64,000 nt of DNA from Pseudomonas resinovorans NBRC 106553 (lineage in GTDB: Bacteria > Pseudomonadota > Gammaproteobacteria > Pseudomonadales > Pseudomonadaceae): assembly GCF_000412695.1 (NCBI RefSeq), contig NC_021499.1, positions 2,666,001-2,730,000 on the forward strand, given 5' to 3'. The notes beneath the pieces are model-generated. The model had not been told where the DNA came from and ran no database searches. It saw nothing but the letters and a program-made list of their open reading frames with translations. Position numbers and translations under genes: made by a program. Shown here one piece after another: positions 60,700 to 64,000 of this stretch; positions within the stretch are counted from its first letter, which is position 1, and every line of letters starts with the position of its first letter.

Positions 60700-62019
60700 A
60701 TGAATGCGGTAGTGGTGGCGGTGGGGCTCATGCTGGTCCTCAGCTTGTGCCGGGTGCATGTGGTGGTGGCGCTGATCATCGGCGCGCTGGCCGGTGGCCT
60801 GGTGGGCGGCCTGGGGATCGAAGGCTCCCTGGCGGCCTTCAACAAGGGCCTGGGCGGCGGTGCCACCGTGGCGCTGTCCTACGCACTGCTGGGCGCGTTC
60901 GCCGTGGCCATCGCCCGCTCCGGCCTGGCCCACGCCCTGGCGGACCGCGCCCTGGCCATGGTGGGTCGGCAGGAAGTGGAGGGCGGCACTGCACTGAAAT
61001 GGGGCCTGGTGGCCTTGCTGCTGTGCGTGGCGGTTTCCTCGCAGAACATCCTGCCGATCCACATCGCCTTCATCCCGCTGCTGGTGCCGCCACTTCTTTA
61101 TGTCATCACGCGCCTGTCGATCGACCGCCGACTGATCGCCTGCGTGATCACCTTCGGCCTGATCACCCCCTACATGTTCCTGCCGGTGGGCTTCGGCAAC
61201 ATCTTCCTCAACGAGATCCTGCTGGCCAATGTGGTGAAAAGTGGCGTCGACGTTACCGGTGTGAGCGTTACCCGGGCCATGTTGATACCGGCCCTGGGCA
61301 TGGTGGTCGGCCTGCTCATCGCGGTGCTGTTCAGCTACCGGAAGAAGCGCGTCTACGACCTGGAGCGCATCGCCCGGGCCGAGGAGGTCACCGTCGCCTA
61401 CAACCCCCGGAGCCTGGCGGTGGCCGGCGTGGCCATCCTGGTCGCCTTCGTGGTGCAGCTGTGGCTGGACTCGATGATCATCGGCGCGCTGCTGGGCTTC
61501 GTGATCTTCTCGCTGTCGGGGGTGGTGCGCTGGAAGGAAGCGGACGACCTGTTCACCGAAGGCATGAAGATGATGGCCATGATCGGCTTCATCATGATCG
61601 CCGCCTCGGGCTTTGCCGAAGTGATGCGCGAGACCGGCCAGGTGGCGACCCTGGTGGAGGCCTCGGCCGGCTGGATCGGCCATGACAAGGCGCTCGGCGC
61701 GTTGCTGATGCTGCTGGTGGGCCTGCTGGTGACCATGGGGATCGGCTCGTCGTTCTCCACCGTGCCGATCATCGCGGCGATCTTCGTGCCGCTGTGCGTG
61801 CAACTGGGCTTCAGCCCGCTGGCCATCGTCAGCATCGTCGGCACCGCGGGCGCCCTGGGCGATGCAGGTTCGCCGGCCTCCGACTCCACCCTGGGCCCGA
61901 CCGCGGGCCTGAACGTGGACGGCCAGCACAGCCACATCTGGGACACCGTGGTGCCCACTTTCCTGCACTACAACCTGCCGCTGCTGGCCTTCGGCTGGGT
62001 GGCCGCCATGGTGCTCTGA
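60700..62019 (+). CDS. Na+/H+ antiporter family transporter (PA2653-like)
   Basis: 439 aa from [40 protein letters not shown] before the ATG. About 11-12 membrane helices with the NhaC-type signatures [36 protein letters not shown] and [27 protein letters not shown]. Members transport organic acids or amino acids with cations despite the family name. It lies between two chemoreceptor genes, so its substrate may be one of their attractants. Followed by a strong terminator. Confidence 0.88.
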   Translation: MNAVVVAVGLMLVLSLCRVHVVVALIIGALAGGLVGGLGIEGSLAAFNKGLGGGATVALSYALLGAFAVAIARSGLAHALADRALAMVGRQEVEGGTALKWGLVALLLCVAVSSQNILPIHIAFIPLLVPPLLYVITRLSIDRRLIACVITFGLITPYMFLPVGFGNIFLNEILLANVVKSGVDVTGVSVTRAMLIPALGMVVGLLIAVLFSYRKKRVYDLERIARAEEVTVAYNPRSLAVAGVAILVAFVVQLWLDSMIIGALLGFVIFSLSGVVRWKEADDLFTEGMKMMAMIGFIMIAASGFAEVMRETGQVATLVEASAGWIGHDKALGALLMLLVGLLVTMGIGSSFSTVPIIAAIFVPLCVQLGFSPLAIVSIVGTAGALGDAGSPASDSTLGPTAGLNVDGQHSHIWDTVVPTFLHYNLPLLAFGWVAAMVL

Positions 62020-62073
62020 GCCTCGTCGGCGGTGCCGGCTTAATCATTCTGACCAACCGGTCGCTTAAGGTCC

Positions 62074-62107
62074 GTGCGGGGTTGCCGATAGCTTGGCAAC
62101 CCCGCAC
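62074..62107 (+). terminator. Intrinsic terminator after the transporter gene
   Basis: gtgcggggttgcc (62074-62086) with ggcaaccccgcac (62095-62107), then tgctttctgg. A 13-bp perfect stem. Confidence 0.8.
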
Positions 62108-62140
62108 TGCTTTCTGGCCCCGCCTCCCGAGGATCGCTCG

Positions 62141-63823
62141 ATGCGTTTCACCCTGAAAACCAAAGTTCTGCTGCTGGCCCTGGTGCCGGTGATCCTCTTC
62201 GCGCTGGTGCTGTCCGGCGCCGTGACCCAGGTACTCCGCAACCTGGCCGAAGACGAGGTGCGCAACACGCGGGAGCGCCTGGTGGAGGAAAACCGCCAGG
62301 AGTTGAAGAGCTACATGCAGATCGCCCTGGGTTCGGTGCAGGCCCTGTATGACGGGGCGGCACCCGGTGACATGGCCAGCCGCGAGAAGGCCATCGCCAT
62401 TCTGGCGAAGATCAAGTACGGCAAGGATGGCTACTTCTTCGGCCACGACTCCCAGGTGGTCCGCCTGTTCCGTGGCGACAGCCCGGTGGACGTGGGCAAG
62501 AGCCTCGTCGGCCGCAAGGACCCCAACGGCGTGGCGGTGAACGAGCGTCTGGTGGCCGTGGCCAAGGACGGTTCCAACTATGTGGAATACAGCTCCGCGC
62601 TGCCGGACAACGAGAGCGTGCTTGTGCCCAAGCTGGCCTACAGCTATTACCTGCCCAAGTGGGACATGGCCGTGGGCACCGCGGTGAACCTGGACGGCGT
62701 GGAGGCCGAGGTGGCCGAGGTGCAGCGCGAGATCGAAGAGCGCGTCAGCACCATCGTCACCAGCGTGCTGGTGATCGCCGCCGTGCTGCTGGTGATCTTC
62801 GGCCTGGTGGGTATGGGTCTGGCCAACGCCCTGGTGCGTCCGCTGCAGCGGATCAAGGCGAACCTGGACGATATCGCCGCCGGCGAGGGCGACCTGACCC
62901 GCCGCCTGGTGGTGGACAGCCAGGACGAACTGGGTGACCTGGCCACCTCCTTCAACAGCTTCGTCGAGAAGATCCACGGCCTGGTGCGGCAGATAGTCGA
63001 CATGACCGGTCAGCTCACCGGTCTGGTGGGCGAGGTGGCGGCCCAGGCCCAGCGTTCGGAGCAGGCCATGGAGCGCCAGCGCCAGGAAACCGACCAGGTG
63101 GCCACCGCTATCAATGAAATGTCCGCCGCCGCCCATGAAGTGGCCAAGAGCGCCCAGGGCGCGGCCGAGGCGGCGCAGCAGACCGACCAGGAGGGCCAGG
63201 CCGCCAAGCAGGTGGTGGACGGCAGCATCACCCGCATCCATGCGCTGGTGGGCGACATCCGCAGCAGCGGCGTCTCCCTGGACAGCCTGCAGCAGGACGT
63301 GCAATCCATCGTCAGCGTGCTCGGGGTGATCCGCTCGATCGCCGAACAGACCAACCTGCTGGCGCTCAACGCCGCCATCGAGGCGGCCCGCGCCGGTGAG
63401 GCCGGGCGTGGCTTCGCCGTGGTGGCCGACGAGGTGCGCGCCCTGGCCAGCCGCACCCAGCAGAGCACCCAGGAAATCCAGGGCATGATCGACCGCCTGC
63501 AACAGGGCACCCAGGACGCGGTGACCGCCATGCGCCGTTCCAGCGACGCCGGCGAGACCACCAGTAATCAGGCCAACCAGGCCGGCGCGTCCCTGGATGC
63601 CATCGCCGGCCTGATCGGCACCATCAACGCCATGAACGCGCAGATCGCCAGCGCCGCCGAGGAGCAGACCGCGGTGGCCGAGGAGATCAACCGCAGCGTG
63701 CACCAGATCGCCGTGGCGGTGGACAGCGTGGCGGAAGAGACCCGCCATGGCGCCGACACCGCCCGCAGCCTGGCGCGCCTGGGCGACAGCCTGGGCGGGC
63801 TGGTGCGCCAGTTCCGCATCTGA
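62141..63823 (+). CDS. ctpM: Methyl-accepting chemotaxis protein, sCache, CtpM-like
   Basis: 560 aa from [28 protein letters not shown]1 about 8-28; single-Cache domain (sCache_2) about 40-180 with [41 protein letters not shown]2 ([23 protein letters not shown]); HAMP ([23 protein letters not shown]); signalling domain [38 protein letters not shown]. The C-terminus lacks a CheR-binding pentapeptide. The homologue CtpM of P. aeruginosa senses malate. Symbol given on synteny and size, not on ligand evidence. Confidence 0.82.
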   Translation: MRFTLKTKVLLLALVPVILFALVLSGAVTQVLRNLAEDEVRNTRERLVEENRQELKSYMQIALGSVQALYDGAAPGDMASREKAIAILAKIKYGKDGYFFGHDSQVVRLFRGDSPVDVGKSLVGRKDPNGVAVNERLVAVAKDGSNYVEYSSALPDNESVLVPKLAYSYYLPKWDMAVGTAVNLDGVEAEVAEVQREIEERVSTIVTSVLVIAAVLLVIFGLVGMGLANALVRPLQRIKANLDDIAAGEGDLTRRLVVDSQDELGDLATSFNSFVEKIHGLVRQIVDMTGQLTGLVGEVAAQAQRSEQAMERQRQETDQVATAINEMSAAAHEVAKSAQGAAEAAQQTDQEGQAAKQVVDGSITRIHALVGDIRSSGVSLDSLQQDVQSIVSVLGVIRSIAEQTNLLALNAAIEAARAGEAGRGFAVVADEVRALASRTQQSTQEIQGMIDRLQQGTQDAVTAMRRSSDAGETTSNQANQAGASLDAIAGLIGTINAMNAQIASAAEEQTAVAEEINRSVHQIAVAVDSVAEETRHGADTARSLARLGDSLGGLVRQFRI

Positions 63824-63826
63824 GCC

Positions 63827-63854
63827 TGACCGGGCGGCGCTGGCCGCCCGGTCG
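63827..63854 (+). terminator. Terminator after the CtpM-like gene
   Basis: gaccgggcggc and gccgcccggtc form a perfect GC-rich stem around GCTG, followed by gattcctcc; weak T tract. Confidence 0.65.
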
Positions 63855-63966
63855 ATTCCTCCCGCCGGCAACGAGTTGCGCCCAGGGCAGGGCGCAAAAA
63901 ACACTTCGCACTTTCCGGAAGGCGCCACGGACTAAGCTTTAAGTCCCCAACCCCCTCGGCCTCGCC

Positions 63967-64000
63967 ATGGCATCTCGGCGCCAAATGGAAAGCGGCACCC
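63967..64000 (+). CDS. Possible start of a gene leaving the window
   Basis: An ATG at 63967 opens MASRRQMESGT to the window edge. The upstream sequence taagctttaagt at 63934-63945 could be a -10 region, but there is no clear ribosome site. Too short to identify. Confidence 0.25.
   Translation, partial: MASRRQMESGT

Noticed and set aside
60460..61968. Upstream extension of the TlpQ-like gene to 1217 codons
   Set aside because: The extra about 500 codons are antisense to the transporter gene and lack any domain; the real start with a membrane helix is at 60459.

Overview
The window is chromosomal DNA of a Pseudomonas, inferred rather than proven. It is GC-rich throughout, carries many Pseudomonas-type REP palindromes between genes, and has Pseudomonas gene families: a DUF2790 protein, a PctA-type amino-acid chemoreceptor, an Lpd3-like dihydrolipoyl dehydrogenase, and a TlpQ / Na+-H+ antiporter-family transporter / CtpM-like chemoreceptor group. 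The content resembles the P. aeruginosa branch in the broad sense, but I cannot name the species. I see no rRNA, tRNA or CRISPR.

Layout. 1-2.6 kb: an iron-starvation type cell-surface signalling set (ECF sigma, FecR-like anti-sigma, TonB receptor running off the left edge). 2.7-5.4 kb: PAS-GGDEF diguanylate cyclase, an acetyltransferase, MltA. 5.6-7.6 kb: a 63-aa protein, then ilvA preceded by a short Ile-rich leader peptide and an attenuator-like terminator. 7.7-13.5 kb: a ThDP-dependent decarboxylase, a LacI/GntR-type repressor and convergent lutABC. Matching GTTA-N4-TAAC operators lie before the decarboxylase gene and before lutA. 13.6-16.7 kb: a LuxR-type regulator, an M20 carbamoylase/amidase and an arginine-deiminase-like hydrolase. 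16.7-17.9 kb: a complete IS110-family element inserted in a REP sequence, whose bridge RNA guides can be read directly. 18.1-24.2 kb: a LysR regulator divergent from a class II aldolase, a YjiH-type transporter, an amidohydrolase and a COG0523 GTPase.

24.3-25 kb: an exported protein of thirteen 13-residue repeats. 25.4-32.6 kb: YceH, an M14 carboxypeptidase, a serine acetyltransferase, an RhtA-like exporter divergent from an XRE-cupin regulator, and several small proteins, among them a peroxiredoxin-like/2OG-Fe(II) oxygenase fusion. 32.7-36 kb: a DUF2790 protein, then a cytochrome b561 plus catalase-family peroxidase operon divergent from an ECF sigma/anti-sigma operon; the two share a back-to-back promoter palindrome. 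36-44.4 kb: acetyltransferases, a tautomerase, LysR, an L,D-transpeptidase, lpd, an RluA-family pseudouridine synthase, an I78 inhibitor lipoprotein and an EamA transporter. 44.5-48 kb: a PctA-like amino-acid chemoreceptor and alanine dehydrogenase. 48-51.4 kb: a slipin/NfeD pair and a homocysteine S-methyltransferase-type enzyme. 51.7-54.7 kb: a catalase-like protein with a membrane-anchored di-haem cytochrome c. 54.8-58 kb: a GNAT-C39 fusion, a degenerate sigma54-activator-like regulator and an FMN reductase. 58.3-63.8 kb: two chemoreceptors flanking a transporter.

The most novel-looking items are the IS110 bridge RNA with target and donor guides matching the observed junctions, the ilvA leader attenuator, the operator pair joining the ThDP decarboxylase to lutABC, the symmetrical divergent ECF promoters, and the 13 x 13 repeat protein.
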